Shown: positions 16,379 through 27,300 of the stretch, in pieces
Layout of the letters: every line of letters begins with the position of its first letter
How positions within the stretch are numbered: position 1 is the first letter of the stretch
Source: Kribbella sandramycini
GTDB taxonomy: Bacteria > Actinomycetota > Actinomycetes > Propionibacteriales > Kribbellaceae
Length of the DNA stretch: 64,000 nt
NCBI RefSeq assembly: GCF_013131805.1
Contig: NZ_JABJRC010000009.1
Span: 248,001 to 312,000 of the forward strand
Reading direction: 5' to 3'
The notes under the pieces: generated by a model
What the model was told of the DNA's origin: nothing
What the model saw: only the letters and a program-made list of their open reading frames with translations
Database searches by the model: none
Program-made: the position numbers and the translations under genes

Positions 16379-17083
16379 ATGCCGATCCAACGCCGGGGCA
16401 CCTGGGTGCTGGTGGCCGTGCTGCTCCTCGGAGTCGCCGGTGCCGGTTTCGTCGTCCTCGCCTCGGCAGGCGGCTCGGTCCGGCCGCTCAGTGACAGCAC
16501 GCTGACGCCGAAGCCCGGCCCGGACCGTTCAGTGGAGGTCATCACCCCGCCGCCGCATCCGTCGGTCACACCGCCGCCGGAGCGGAACCAGGAGACCCGC
16601 GAAACTCCGGAGTGGATCCAGGGCCTGTTCGAGGCCCTCGTTTACGTCATTGCGGCTGCCGTCGCGGCGCTGATCGGCCTGCTGCTCTACCGCGTCCTGC
16701 GCAGGGTCAAGCTGCCGGACGCTCCGCCTCCGGATCCGGACTGGGAGCGCGTGGCGACTGAGAAGCTCGCCGAGGCGATTGACTCCGGCCTCGCGCTGAT
16801 CGACACCGGCCATGCGACCGACGCGGTGATCGCCTGCTGGGTTGCGCTCGAGCAGGCCGCGGCTTCGGCCGGTGTGACTCGCGACCCGGCCGAGACGCCG
16901 ACCGAGTTCACTGTGCGCGTGCTGGGCGTCGAGGGCGTTTCCGAGCCCGATCTGACTCGGCTGGGCGCGCTCTACCGCGAAGCGCGCTACTCCACGCACG
17001 GCTCGACCGAAGAGTCCCGGAGCGAAGCCCGCGCGGCCCTCCTGCGGCTGCGGGCGGAGCTGGCGGCGGTGGTGCCGGAATGA
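16379..17083 (+). CDS. DUF4129-type membrane protein
   Basis: A 234-residue protein with an amino-terminal membrane helix (WVLVAVLLLGVAGAGFVVLA), a Pro-rich external stretch, a second helix (ALVYVIAAAVAALIGLLLYRVL) and a cytoplasmic helical domain (TDAVIACWVALEQAAASAGV, ETPTEFTVRVL, LGALYREARYSTHG) typical of DUF4129. Such proteins accompany MoxR ATPase and DUF58 proteins in all actinobacteria I know. TAGCCT ends six bases before the ATG, so it is the likely leaderless first gene of the five-gene operon. Its stop overlaps the next start (ATGA). Confidence 0.85.
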   Translation: MPIQRRGTWVLVAVLLLGVAGAGFVVLASAGGSVRPLSDSTLTPKPGPDRSVEVITPPPHPSVTPPPERNQETRETPEWIQGLFEALVYVIAAAVAALIGLLLYRVLRRVKLPDAPPPDPDWERVATEKLAEAIDSGLALIDTGHATDAVIACWVALEQAAASAGVTRDPAETPTEFTVRVLGVEGVSEPDLTRLGALYREARYSTHGSTEESRSEARAALLRLRAELAAVVPE

Positions 17084-17664
17084 CGTCGTACAAGTGGACG
17101 CCGCTGGAGGACGACGAGCGGACGCCGCAGCCCAAGGTCCGGTCGATGCGGCTGAACAAGATCATCGTCCAGTACGTCGGCGGCATCGTCGTGCTCAGTC
17201 TGCTGCTCGTCGCCATCTTCGGTGCGGCCGGGATGGCGCCGCGGCCGCTGTGGTTCGTGGCGACGGCGCTCGCGATCGGCTTCGGTGCGGTCGCGCTGCG
17301 GTTGATCGCTCCGCAGCTCCTGCTGACGAACTGGCCTGCGCGGCACGACGAGGAGCTGGCGGCCAAGCGGGGCCGAAACAGCGACAACCGGACGCAGTTC
17401 CTGGCCACCTGGCTGCAGGAGTCCAGCCGGGAGCGGCGGGCCGGTGAAGGCTCCCAGACCTTCGTACGCCGAATCCAGCCGCTGTTGCTGGAGCTGACGA
17501 CCGACCGGCTTGTGCACCGGCACGGCGTCGACCCGGCGGTAGAGCCCGAGCGGGCCCGGGAGATCGCCGGCGAGCAGCTGTGGGAGCTGGTCACGGCAGA
17601 CGAGAAGCGCACTGCGAGCCTCAGCGAGATCGAGGCCGCGATCCAGACCATCGAGAACCTGTGA
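17080..17664 (+). CDS. Membrane protein of the MoxR/DUF58 operon, function unknown
   Basis: A 194-residue protein with two membrane helices (YVGGIVVLSLLLVAIFG and LWFVATALAIGFGAVALRLI) and a charged, helical cytoplasmic carboxyl half. I do not recognise a named domain. It starts within the stop of the DUF4129 gene and ends six bases before the MoxR gene, so it belongs to the same complex or pathway. Confidence 0.75.
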   Translation: MTSYKWTPLEDDERTPQPKVRSMRLNKIIVQYVGGIVVLSLLLVAIFGAAGMAPRPLWFVATALAIGFGAVALRLIAPQLLLTNWPARHDEELAAKRGRNSDNRTQFLATWLQESSRERRAGEGSQTFVRRIQPLLLELTTDRLVHRHGVDPAVEPERAREIAGEQLWELVTADEKRTASLSEIEAAIQTIENL

Positions 17665-17670
17665 GGAACT

Positions 17671-18663
<993 letters not shown>

Positions 18664-18677
18664 TCCGGGGGCACGAC

Positions 18678-19982
18678 GTGAGTTGGCAGCCGACCCATGC
18701 GCAGGTTCGCGCGATCTGTGTGGCCGCAGTACTGCTGCTGGTGGCGGTTATCGCGCGGCGGCCGGACGCCGCGGTCATCGGGCTGCCCTTCGCATTTATC
18801 GCGGTCTGGGGCCGGTTCTTCCGGCCGCGCGCGCAGCCTGCGGTCGAGAGCGAGCTGGATGCAGACGTGCTGTTCGAAGGGCAGGCAACGACGTACCGGC
18901 TTCGAGTGGCCGGGGTTGCCGACCCTGACGTCGACCTGATCGTTGCGGCGTTGCCGCGGTCGCAGTGGTTCGACTACGCGCCGGCGCAGGCAGCGATCGC
19001 CGAGCAGGTGCACAACGGCGATGCCGTGCAGCTGGAGGTCGGCGTCCGGTCGAAGCGCTGGGGGCAGCGAGCCCTGGAGCGGCCGACGGTAGCGGCCACC
19101 TCGGTGCTCGGCGCGTACCGGACGCAGGTGACCTCGACCAATGCGCTCGGCGTGACGACGCTGCCACTACGTGAGGGGTTCGAGGCCGTTGACTCGGTAC
19201 CGCGGCCGGCTGGGCTCGTCGGCCTGCACCGATCCCGGCGTCCGGGGGAAGGGACCGAGCTGGCTGGTGTGCGGCCGTTCCGAACCGGGGACCGGCTGCG
19301 GCGGATCAACTGGGCAGTGTCAGCGCGCACGCGCGAGCTGCATGTCACCTCGACCTGGTCGGACCGCGACACCGAGGTGGTGATCCTGCTCGACACCGGC
19401 GGCGAGATCGGTATCAGCGAAGGTATCGACGGCCGATCGAGCAGTCTGGACACCGCAGTCCGTGCTGCGGCCGCAGTGGCCGAGCACTACCTGCGGCATG
19501 GTGACCGGGTCCGACTGATCGACACCGGCGGCCTGATCCGCGGCGTCCGCTCCGGCAGCGGCCGCGGGCACCTGCGCCGGATCCTGGATGCGCTGGTGCA
19601 CGCCGATCGCCGCGGCCGGCAGCAAGACCCGGAGCAGCTCGCACAGCGGAACCGCATCCGCTCCGACAGCCTTGTCATCGTGCTCAGCCCGCTGCTGCGC
19701 TCCGTCGTCCTCGGGTACGTCGTCACCCTCGTGCAGTCCGGCTGCACAGTGATCGCCGTGGACACCCTGCCGCCGGACATCGGCGACATCGTGGACGTCG
19801 AGGAGCACGACGCCCGCTCCTGGCCGCTGGCCTGGCGGCTCCGCCTCCTCGAGCGCCGCCGGGAACTCGACCGGCTCGGCGACCTCGGCGTACCGACCGT
19901 GCCCTGGCGTGGCCCAGGCACTCTCGACGAGGTACTCCGAGACGCCGCCCGGCTCGCCTCCGCACCGAGGATCCGCTCATGA
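18678..19982 (+). CDS. DUF58 domain protein
   Basis: About 434 residues with one or two amino-terminal membrane helices (ICVAAVLLLVAVIARR, AVIGLPFAFIAVWGRF), a beta domain, and the DUF58 core GTELAGVRPFRTGDRLRRINWAVSAR followed by a VWA-like fold (TEVVILLDTGG). DUF58 proteins pair with MoxR ATPases. GTG 18678, preceded by a G-rich ribosome site, is preferred to the TTG at 18660 that overlaps the moxR stop. It overlaps the next gene by four bases. Confidence 0.87.
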   Translation: MSWQPTHAQVRAICVAAVLLLVAVIARRPDAAVIGLPFAFIAVWGRFFRPRAQPAVESELDADVLFEGQATTYRLRVAGVADPDVDLIVAALPRSQWFDYAPAQAAIAEQVHNGDAVQLEVGVRSKRWGQRALERPTVAATSVLGAYRTQVTSTNALGVTTLPLREGFEAVDSVPRPAGLVGLHRSRRPGEGTELAGVRPFRTGDRLRRINWAVSARTRELHVTSTWSDRDTEVVILLDTGGEIGISEGIDGRSSSLDTAVRAAAAVAEHYLRHGDRVRLIDTGGLIRGVRSGSGRGHLRRILDALVHADRRGRQQDPEQLAQRNRIRSDSLVIVLSPLLRSVVLGYVVTLVQSGCTVIAVDTLPPDIGDIVDVEEHDARSWPLAWRLRLLERRRELDRLGDLGVPTVPWRGPGTLDEVLRDAARLASAPRIRS

Positions 19983-20527
19983 GCGTTGCCGAACGACTCA
20001 CCTTGTGGCTGGCGCAGCTGCGTGCGGCCGGCCGCACGATCGTGCTGTCCCGGCTGCTGATCGCGATCGCCGGCACGGTGGCGATCGTGCTGCCGGGAGC
20101 GTTGCCATGGGATCAGCTCGACCTGATCCCGATCCTGGCCGTTCCGTTGCTGATAGCCACGATTGCGATCCCGGACTCGCTGACCGCGCTCCTGTTCGTG
20201 CTGACGGTGCTCATCGGCTGGCTGATGCGGGCCCCGGCAGAGCTGGGCTGGGGTGTGGTGGTGACCGGGATCGCCCTGCTGCTGGTGCATCTGGCGACGG
20301 CCTTCACCGCGCAGCTGCCGTCGTACGTCCGCGTCGGGCGCAAGGCGCTACGACGCTGGCTGGCGCCGGCGGTGATCGCCGTGCTGATCGGCCCGGTGGT
20401 CGCGGTCGCGGCGGCGCTCGTGCGTGGCGCCGACGTACCGGGGTCGCTGCTGGTGACGGTCGGCGCGCTGGTGCTGGCGACCGTCACGGTCTGGTTCGCC
20501 GCCGGCCAGCGGCTTGGGGAGGACTGA
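19979..20527 (+). CDS. Membrane protein ending the MoxR operon, function unknown
   Basis: A 182-residue protein with about five hydrophobic helices (ILIAIAGTVAIVLPGALP, ALLFVLTVLIGWLM, WGVVVTGIALLLVHLATAF, LAPAVIAVLIGPVVAVAAAL, LLVTVGALVLATVTVWFA). No named family is recognised. It is translationally coupled to the DUF58 gene and is the last gene of the unit; it converges on the TetR gene with two bases between the stops. Confidence 0.75.
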   Translation: MSVAERLTLWLAQLRAAGRTIVLSRLLIAIAGTVAIVLPGALPWDQLDLIPILAVPLLIATIAIPDSLTALLFVLTVLIGWLMRAPAELGWGVVVTGIALLLVHLATAFTAQLPSYVRVGRKALRRWLAPAVIAVLIGPVVAVAAALVRGADVPGSLLVTVGALVLATVTVWFAAGQRLGED

Positions 20528-20529
20528 CC

Positions 20530-21075
20530 TCAGATTTCGCCGGTGAAGGTGCCGGCGATCTCCTCGGCCCAGCCGGCCGGGAAGGCATCCGGGCCGGTCA
20601 CATTCATCGCCGACATCACGGTCAGCAGCATGCCGGTCGCGAAGAACTCCCGGACCTCTGTCGGTGAGGCCCCGGTCGCCTCGCGGACCAGCTCGTAGAT
20701 GCTGCCGAAACCCTCCCGGACGACGGCGCCGATGGTCGGGTCCGAGCTGGCCGCGAAGCCTTGGAGGAGCACGAGCAGAACCTCGCGCTCCTCCGACAGC
20801 TTCGTGTACCCGCGGGCCAGGCTGGCCAGCTCCGGCGATTCGGCCGCCGCCTCGGCGAAGACCTGTTTGATCCGGTCGCAGACCGACCGCACCGCGGCCA
20901 GGAACAGCTGCTGTTTGGTGCCGAAGAGCCGGATGACGTACGGCTGCGAGACGCCGGCGAGCCGGGCGATCTCATCGGTCTTGGTGCCCTCGTAGCCCGA
21001 GGAGCCGAAGGCGACCACGGCGGCCCGCAGCACCTCCTCGCCCCGCTCGGCCGCTGTCAGCCGCACCTTCGTCAT
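20530..21075 (-). CDS. TetR-family repressor controlling the MFS exporter
   Basis: A 181-residue TetR regulator with the helix-turn-helix RGEEVLRAAVVAFGSSGYEGTKTDEIARLAGVSQPYVIRLFG at the amino end and a helical ligand-binding domain. ATG 21075 is chosen because GGAGGAG lies five bases upstream; a GTG two codons earlier has no such site. A 22-base putative operator just upstream (21107-21128) recurs exactly in the promoter of the DHA2 exporter at 22947, so the protein probably represses itself and the exporter and is released by an exporter substrate. Confidence 0.9.
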   Translation of the reverse strand: MTKVRLTAAERGEEVLRAAVVAFGSSGYEGTKTDEIARLAGVSQPYVIRLFGTKQQLFLAAVRSVCDRIKQVFAEAAAESPELASLARGYTKLSEEREVLLVLLQGFAASSDPTIGAVVREGFGSIYELVREATGASPTEVREFFATGMLLTVMSAMNVTGPDAFPAGWAEEIAGTFTGEI

Positions 21076-21106
21076 CGTCACTCCTCCGCTGATCGCCTGA
21101 GCCTAT

Positions 21107-21128
21107 GTTATCAGTCGATGCATACTTT
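21107..21128. repeat. Putative TetR operator, copy 1
   Basis: This 22-base stretch, beginning GTTATCAGTCGATG and ending CATACTTT, is identical to 22881-22902. It is an imperfect inverted repeat and lies 32 bases before the tetR start on the minus strand. Confidence 0.75.
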
Positions 21129-21131
21129 CGA

Positions 21132-22736
21132 TCAGCGATGCCGATCCAGGTACTGCGCCTGGTACAGCGACGGCGGGAACAGGCCGGGCCGGTTCGCCCC
21201 CTCGATGAACCCGGCCGGGTTCGGGAACGGGCCGTCGCCGGTGATCACGCCCTTGCCGCCGATCGCGTAGTTCTGCGCGGTCGGCGGCTTCTGGACGACG
21301 AGCCGCGCCGTCCCGACGTCGCAGTTCCAGCCGACCGAGTGCGACGTCGCCCAGCCGTGGCCGGTGCCGTAGTCGCCCCGGTTGTAGATGCCCAGCACGA
21401 GATCGACCTTCGGCGCGATATCGCGGTGGTTGTCCCAGAGCAGGCCCTGGCTCCACCGGCGGTGGCCCTCGCTGGAGGCGAGCGCGCCCTCCGACGTACC
21501 GCGCAGGAAGACGATGCCCGACGCGCTGCTCGCGCCGTTCGAGATGAACGCGTGCCGGGCCTTGGTGGCATAGCAGTCCACGAACAGGATCTGCTGGCTG
21601 AACGCCTCCGAGTTGAAGTTGTAGCGCAGGCCGCCGGTGACGACGGACGCCGGATCCAGCGCCTTGCAGTTCCGGACGGTGACCCGGGTGGCCTCGGTGG
21701 TCTCGACACCGGCCTTCGCGAAGTGCAGGAACGTGCTGTCCCGGACCCAGGCGTCCTCGACCTGCCGGACCTTCACACCGACCCAGGCGTGGGCCTCGTC
21801 GACATCCGGATCGCCCGCGAACTGGATGTCGATCCGCAGGTTCTCGACACCGACGTCGGTCACCAGGCCGGCGCGGTCCCAGACATACAGGTACGACTGC
21901 GACCGCGCGCGGCGCAGGTGCTCGAAGAGCGGGACGTCGACGGTCACGGTGTTGCCGCGGATCGACTTGATATGGCGGTTGTAGGTGATCGGCTGGCTGT
22001 CGACGACCCAGCCGGCGTCCTTCGCGGTGCCGCCGTAGTCGACCGATGCCAGCCAGGCCTCGGTGCACGGGTGGATCAGGATGATGTTGTCGCCGCGCTT
22101 CAGCCCGCTCGCGTCGGCCACCTCGAACGACTTCGCCCCGACCTGGACCCAGTCGCTGGTGATATCCGTCCGGGTGCCGGGAACCTCACCGCGCCAGCCC
22201 GTGCTCACCGAGCCGCCGAGGACGACGACGTCCCGGGAGACCGGCGTGTTGCCGGTGGCCTGGATGATCGTGTGCTTGGCCGGGTCGGCGCCGTCGCCGG
22301 AGCCGCGCAGGACGACGCCGGAGCGGTTCACCCGGAGCGTGCCCGCCACCGGGTAGTTGCCGGGAGCAAGCAGTACGGCGCCGCGGAAGCCGTTCCGGTC
22401 CGGGGTGCGGGCGCCGACCTCGTCGATCGCGGCCTGGAGGTGCGCGGTGTTGTCCCCCGCGACCGGGCGGACGGTCGTGGCCGTCCGTACGTGCGGGATC
22501 GGGCTGTCGCCGTACTTGTAGCCGGCATAGCTGAAATCGGGGATCCGGTTGCCCTCGGCGTCGGCGGCGTAGACCAGCCGGTAGCGCGAGTCGTAGCGGA
22601 CCTTCTCCGACTGCCAGAGCCGGCTGGTCCCGGACGCGGCGGCGGCCTGGTTCAGGCCCAGGGAGCCGAGCGCGGCGGCCCCGGCCACCGCGCCGCCGGC
22701 GCCGAGCACGCTGCGTCGACTGAAGAGGTTCGTCAT
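21132..22736 (-). CDS. Tat-exported right-handed beta-helix (pectate-lyase-like) protein
   Basis: A 534-residue secreted protein. The start at 22736 gives MTNLFSRRSVLGAGGAVAGA, a clear twin-arginine signal. The body has the parallel beta-helix pattern of pectate-lyase-like proteins: DNTAHLQAAIDEVGARTP near the front (as in exo-polygalacturonase-like folds), then repeated short turns VENLRIDIQF, VRDSTFLHF, TRVTVRNCKAL and FVDCYATKARHAFISNG. Substrate is unknown; a plant or microbial polysaccharide is likely. It lies between the tetR operator and a LacI-type half-palindrome at 22795-22808, so sugar control is possible. Confidence 0.82.
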   Translation of the reverse strand: MTNLFSRRSVLGAGGAVAGAAALGSLGLNQAAAASGTSRLWQSEKVRYDSRYRLVYAADAEGNRIPDFSYAGYKYGDSPIPHVRTATTVRPVAGDNTAHLQAAIDEVGARTPDRNGFRGAVLLAPGNYPVAGTLRVNRSGVVLRGSGDGADPAKHTIIQATGNTPVSRDVVVLGGSVSTGWRGEVPGTRTDITSDWVQVGAKSFEVADASGLKRGDNIILIHPCTEAWLASVDYGGTAKDAGWVVDSQPITYNRHIKSIRGNTVTVDVPLFEHLRRARSQSYLYVWDRAGLVTDVGVENLRIDIQFAGDPDVDEAHAWVGVKVRQVEDAWVRDSTFLHFAKAGVETTEATRVTVRNCKALDPASVVTGGLRYNFNSEAFSQQILFVDCYATKARHAFISNGASSASGIVFLRGTSEGALASSEGHRRWSQGLLWDNHRDIAPKVDLVLGIYNRGDYGTGHGWATSHSVGWNCDVGTARLVVQKPPTAQNYAIGGKGVITGDGPFPNPAGFIEGANRPGLFPPSLYQAQYLDRHR

Positions 22737-22794
22737 CGAGCACCTTCCTGAGGGCGGAATCAGGAGGTCATCATGCGGCCCGTCGCGAGGTGCT

Positions 22795-22808
22795 GGCAAG
22801 CGTTTACC
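22795..22808. promoter_or_regulatory. Possible LacI-family operator upstream of the beta-helix gene
   Basis: GGCAAGCGTTTACC (GGTAAACGCTTGCC on the minus strand) has the centred CG and near-symmetric arms of LacI-family operators. It lies 59 bases before the beta-helix start. Confidence 0.35.
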
Positions 22809-22873
22809 GAGCAATCTGAACCGATTCCCGTCAGGCGGAACTCGCGGCAATCTCGGCCCATTTCGAGGTGCGC

Positions 22874-22924
22874 TTGACAAGTTATCAGTCGATGCATACT
22901 TTGGTGATCGAGCTTGTTATCAGT
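22874..22924 (+). promoter_or_regulatory. MFS exporter promoter with TetR operator, copy 2, and a partial third copy
   Basis: TTGACA at 22874-22879 and TACTTT at 22897-22902 are spaced by 17 bases, a good sigma-70-like promoter. The 22-base repeat (22881-22902) fills the spacer and -10 box. GTTATCAGT, the first nine bases of the repeat, recurs at 22916-22924. A TetR protein bound here would block RNA polymerase directly. Confidence 0.78.
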
Positions 22925-22946
22925 GAATTACAACAAGGAGTTGACG

Positions 22947-24362
22947 ATGACTTCGACCGCTCTCGAGGAGCCGGCAGTCGCCGCGCCCGGCCGTCGGTAC
23001 GGGTTGGGCGCCGTGCTGGCCGCGGTGGGGATCCCGACCTTCATGGTCACGCTGGACAACCTGGTCGTGACGAACGCGCTGCCGGTGATCAAGACCGAGC
23101 TGGGCGCCTCGCTGTCCGACCTGCAGTGGTTCGTGAACGCCTACTCGCTGTCCTTCGCCGCGCTGCTGCTGACCGCGGCCGCGCTCGGCGACCGGCTCGG
23201 CCGCCGCCGGCTGTTCCTGGCCGGAATCGCACTGTTCACGCTGGCCTCCGCGGCCTGCGCGCTGGCTACCGAACCGTGGATGCTGATCGGCGCCCGGGCG
23301 ATTCAGGGCGTTGGCGCGGCCGCGGTGATGCCGTTGTCGCTGACGCTGCTGGCCGGCGCCGTACCGGAGAAGCAGCGCAGTGCTGCCATCGGCGTCTGGG
23401 GTGGCATCTCCGGGCTCGGTGTGGCGGTCGGCCCGGTTGTCGGCGGCGCAGTGGTCGACGGCCTCAACTGGCAGTGGATCTTCTGGCTGAACGTGCCAGT
23501 CGGTGTGGTCGCCGTCGTACTGGCTGCGCGGGTGCTGTCTGAGTCGTACGGCGTCAAGCAGCGGCTGGACCTGCTTGGCCTGCTGCTGTCTAGCACTGGG
23601 GTGCTCGGGATCGTCTGGGGCGTGGTGCACGGTGCTGACGACGGTTGGACGTCGGCCGGCGTGCTCGGCTCGCTGATCGCCGGAGTCGTCCTGCTGGCCG
23701 CGTTTGTCGGTTGGGAGCGCCGTACGCCGACGCCGATGCTGCCGATGCGGCTGTACCGCGTCCGCTCGTTCAGCGTCGTGAACGCGGTCTGGTTCACGTT
23801 CTCGCTCGGTGTCTTCGGTTCGGTGTTCCTGCTGGCGCAGTTCTTCCAGGTGGTGCAGGGCTACAGCCCACTGGAGTCCGGCGTCCGCACGATGCCGTGG
23901 ACGATGGCGCCGATGGTGGTCGCGCCGATCGCCGGCCTCCTGGTCGACCGGGTCGGACCGCGGCTGCTGGTCGTGACCGGACAGGTGCTGCTGCTGATCG
24001 GGCTCGCCTGGATCGCGCTCGTCACTACAGCCGACGTTGCCTACCGTGAGTACGTCGTCGCATTCGTCCTGGCCGGCATCGGGATGGGCCTCACTTTCGC
24101 GCCACTGGCAAGTGTCGTGATGGGCGAGATGCCGGACGCCGACCGTGGCGTCGCGTCCGGCACGAACAACACCATCCGCGAGATCGGCGTCGCAATGGGT
24201 GTCGCCGTCCTGGCATCGGTCTTCGCCTCGGCCGGCTCCTACGAGAACCCGATCCGGTTCGTCGACGGCCTGGTACCCGCAGTCTGGGTCGGCGCCGCCG
24301 CCGTAGCCGTCGGCGCCGCCCTCGCTCTCCTTCTCCCCGGCCGCCGGTCAGTGCACCGTTAG
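22947..24362 (+). CDS. DHA2-family (EmrB/QacA) MFS drug exporter
   Basis: A 471-residue, 14-helix major facilitator. The DHA2 signature is seen at FMVTLDNLVVTNALPVIKTELGAS in the first helix and GDRLGRRRLFLAG after the second; GAAAVMPLSLTLLAG and RGVASGTNNTIREIGVAMGVAV follow later. The start at 22947 has AAGGAG seven bases upstream. Expected to export toxic compounds by proton antiport. It is controlled by the TetR protein 1.9 kb away through a shared operator, with the unrelated beta-helix gene between them. Its 3' end overlaps the glycosidase stop by 15 bases. Confidence 0.92.
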   Translation: MTSTALEEPAVAAPGRRYGLGAVLAAVGIPTFMVTLDNLVVTNALPVIKTELGASLSDLQWFVNAYSLSFAALLLTAAALGDRLGRRRLFLAGIALFTLASAACALATEPWMLIGARAIQGVGAAAVMPLSLTLLAGAVPEKQRSAAIGVWGGISGLGVAVGPVVGGAVVDGLNWQWIFWLNVPVGVVAVVLAARVLSESYGVKQRLDLLGLLLSSTGVLGIVWGVVHGADDGWTSAGVLGSLIAGVVLLAAFVGWERRTPTPMLPMRLYRVRSFSVVNAVWFTFSLGVFGSVFLLAQFFQVVQGYSPLESGVRTMPWTMAPMVVAPIAGLLVDRVGPRLLVVTGQVLLLIGLAWIALVTTADVAYREYVVAFVLAGIGMGLTFAPLASVVMGEMPDADRGVASGTNNTIREIGVAMGVAVLASVFASAGSYENPIRFVDGLVPAVWVGAAAVAVGAALALLLPGRRSVHR

Positions 24363-27300
24363 CTCGGCCAGTTGCATGCGGTAGTCGCTGGCGGGGCCGG
24401 GATCGAGTTTGGTCCCGGCCACCCGCACGTAGCGGGATGTGGTGGTTGTGAAGGTCAGCTGCACCGGCTGGAGCGGCTGTGGTTGTGCAGTGCGGCTGGC
24501 GACCGTCGTCCAGGTGTTCCCGTCCGGCGAGACCTGGATGGTGTAGTCGATCGGGAAGCCGGCCTGTAGATCGGTCCGCGGCGCCAGCGTGACCTGGCTG
24601 ATCCGGCTGGCGCCGCCCAGGTCGACAGTGGCTGAGGCGGCGCCGTTGGCCGGGCTGGCCTCGCTGCTCCATCCCATCGAGTAGCCGAGGTTGGAGGTGG
24701 TGATGCCATCCGTCAGCGCACTGCGCCGCCAGCCGTTGTCCAGATACTCCGAGGACGTCGATGCCGTCACCGGTCGCCCGGCTGCGTAGTTGCCGCCAGC
24801 AACCTCCAGCTCGGCCAGCTGCATCCGGTAGGCGCCGAATGGGTCCTTCCGCAGACTGGTGCCCGTGACTCGTATATAGCGCACCTGTTGGGCGGCGAAG
24901 TCCACTGACTGCGCGGCCTGCGCAGCGCCGGTGCGGTTGGCGACCGCTGTCCACGCACTGCCGTTCACGGAGACCTCAACGGTGTAGTCGACCGGGAAAC
25001 CGGCTGCGGAGTCAGTGCGCGGGTAGAGGTCCACCCGGCCGGCCGAGACTGCCTTACCGAGGTCCACAGTCACAGTCTCCGTGTGGTTGACCGAAGTGTT
25101 CGCGTCACTGCTCCAGCCGTTGCTCTGCGCGGAGGAGCCACGGTTGCCGTCCGTCAGCGCGGCCTTGCTCCACCCGTCGGCCTCGTACGAGCTGGACGCC
25201 GTCACGGTGCCGCCAGCGGCCGGATTGATGCCTGGGTTGATCCGGACGTTGTCGAAACGGGAGGCGGTTCCGCCTGTGACCAGACCGGCTGATCCGGCGG
25301 AGTAGAAGTCGTCGGTGACGGTGATCAGCGGGGTTGTCGTCGTCCCGGCGTACACGCGGAGCTTGGTGCCTTCGGCGATCAGACGCAGATGCGTCCACTG
25401 CCCTGCTCGGTAGCCGGGGATGGCGGCCTTGCCGAGCGTGGTGCCGCCGCGATACAGGAAGACCGCGCCGTTGTTGCGGATCGCGGCCAAGTAGCCCGTC
25501 TGGTAGTCGGTGCCGTTGATGCTGCGAAGTGTGACGCCGGCCCAGTTGTCTTCGCGGCCGCCGGTTGCGGTGATCCGCAGGTCGGCGTCGACGACGGCGT
25601 CCCGGTACTTGCGGCCTTCGACGGCTGCGGCGGCGGTGATCCAGTCGCCGACGTACGACTGCACCAGCTCGCCGTTCTGGACGCTCCACTGGCCACCGGG
25701 TTTGTTGACCTCTCGGTTCACGCCGAACCGGAAGTTGTCGGCGCCGGCCGCGAAGTCGTCACTGAACGCCGCACTGGCGCTGTCGTCCGGTGCGGTGGAC
25801 GCAATCGCCTTCAGGAGTTGCTTGTGCCGATCGGTCACGGTCGCGCCGGACCGGTCGTACACCGAGAAGTCGGTGACGGTGGACTCCGCGATCGCCTGGG
25901 CGGTCAGCGGCTTCGTCTTGGCCAGCAGTGCCAACAGCTCGAAGTCCTCCTGGCCGTCGCGCTGGGCCTCGCCGCGGATGCTGTCGTAGACGTCGTACGC
26001 CGCCTTGTTGGGCCGGACGATGTAGTTGTCACCGCTCTGCGGCTCGTTGAATGTGTCGTAGACCCGGCTGTTGTCGCCGGTCGAGCGGTGCCAGTAGTTC
26101 CAACCCCAGTGCAGGAAGCCCTTGCCGCCGATCTTCCAGACCAGCCAGGGCAGCAGGCGGGTCTTGGCCAGCGGCTCACCGATCAGCCGGTTCATGTGCC
26201 GGTGCTGCGGGACCATGCACGTGTAGAGCCACAGCTCCTTGCCGTCCCGGCGGGCCTGCTGCCAGTAGCCGGCGTGGTCCTCGTAGTTCTCGGTGTACGG
26301 CGTCATCGTAGTGATGTTCTCGGCGGCGTCCGGGAGGAACGTGTAGCCGTGCGCCTCGTTCGTCAGCGGCTCGGGGAAGTAGTCGTCGTAGACGTCGTAC
26401 AGCCAGCGTGCGGCGATTGCCTGGTTCTGGTGGGTCGGCTCGTCCAGCGCGCTCATGTAGAACCGGTCGGTCCAGCCTTTGGCGTCCAGGTGCGCCTTGA
26501 GCGCCGGAAAGACCTTGCGCAGGTACGCCGTGCTCTCGGCGGTGTTCGGCTGCACCAGCTCTTTCGTGGTGACTCCGTTGACGTTCTTCAGCATCTCCAG
26601 CCGGGGAGCGTCCGGGGCGCCCTCCAGCAGCGTCGGCGTGTAGAGGTACTGCATCGCGCCGGAGTCCACGAACAGCTGGACGAACCGGTCGAAGTGCGTC
26701 CAGTCGAAGGTGTAGTTGCCGGCTGCGTCGATCGTCGTACCGGGGATGAGCAGGGCCTGGAAGTCGACGTATACGACGTTGTTGCGCTGCTTGGCCTGCA
26801 GCTTGGCGAAGTTGCCGATCACCCGCCACCAGTTCGGTGAGTACGCCGCTGCGTTGTCGTACTGGAACGGGATGGCTCGTTCGGTGCCGGTGTAGTCCCA
26901 GCCGACAGAGGTGAACCAGTTGTTCATTTTGAACTCGGACTGGTTGGCCGGCGGCACAGTCACGTCGTGCACGGTCAGCCGGACCGGAACGGTGATGTCA
27001 CCGGCGCTGTTCCGCACGACGACCGAACCGGTGTAGAGACCTGGTGCCTGCCCGGCCGGCACGCTGACGCCGTAGTGGAAGGCCTGCGTGTAGTTGGCGG
27101 CGACCTCGACCGCGGTGTTATCGACGAGGGCGTCGTAGTAGTTGCGGCTGCCGTCGGGCGGCAGATGCGGGTCCTGCAGGCGGATCTCGTCTTGGGCGAC
27201 CAGGACGTTCGGGTGGTTGTACTGGCGGCGGACGGTGATCGCGCTAGCCGCCAGCTGTGCGCCGTTGGGGCCGGTCAGCGCCTGCGGCGTACCCAGCTGG

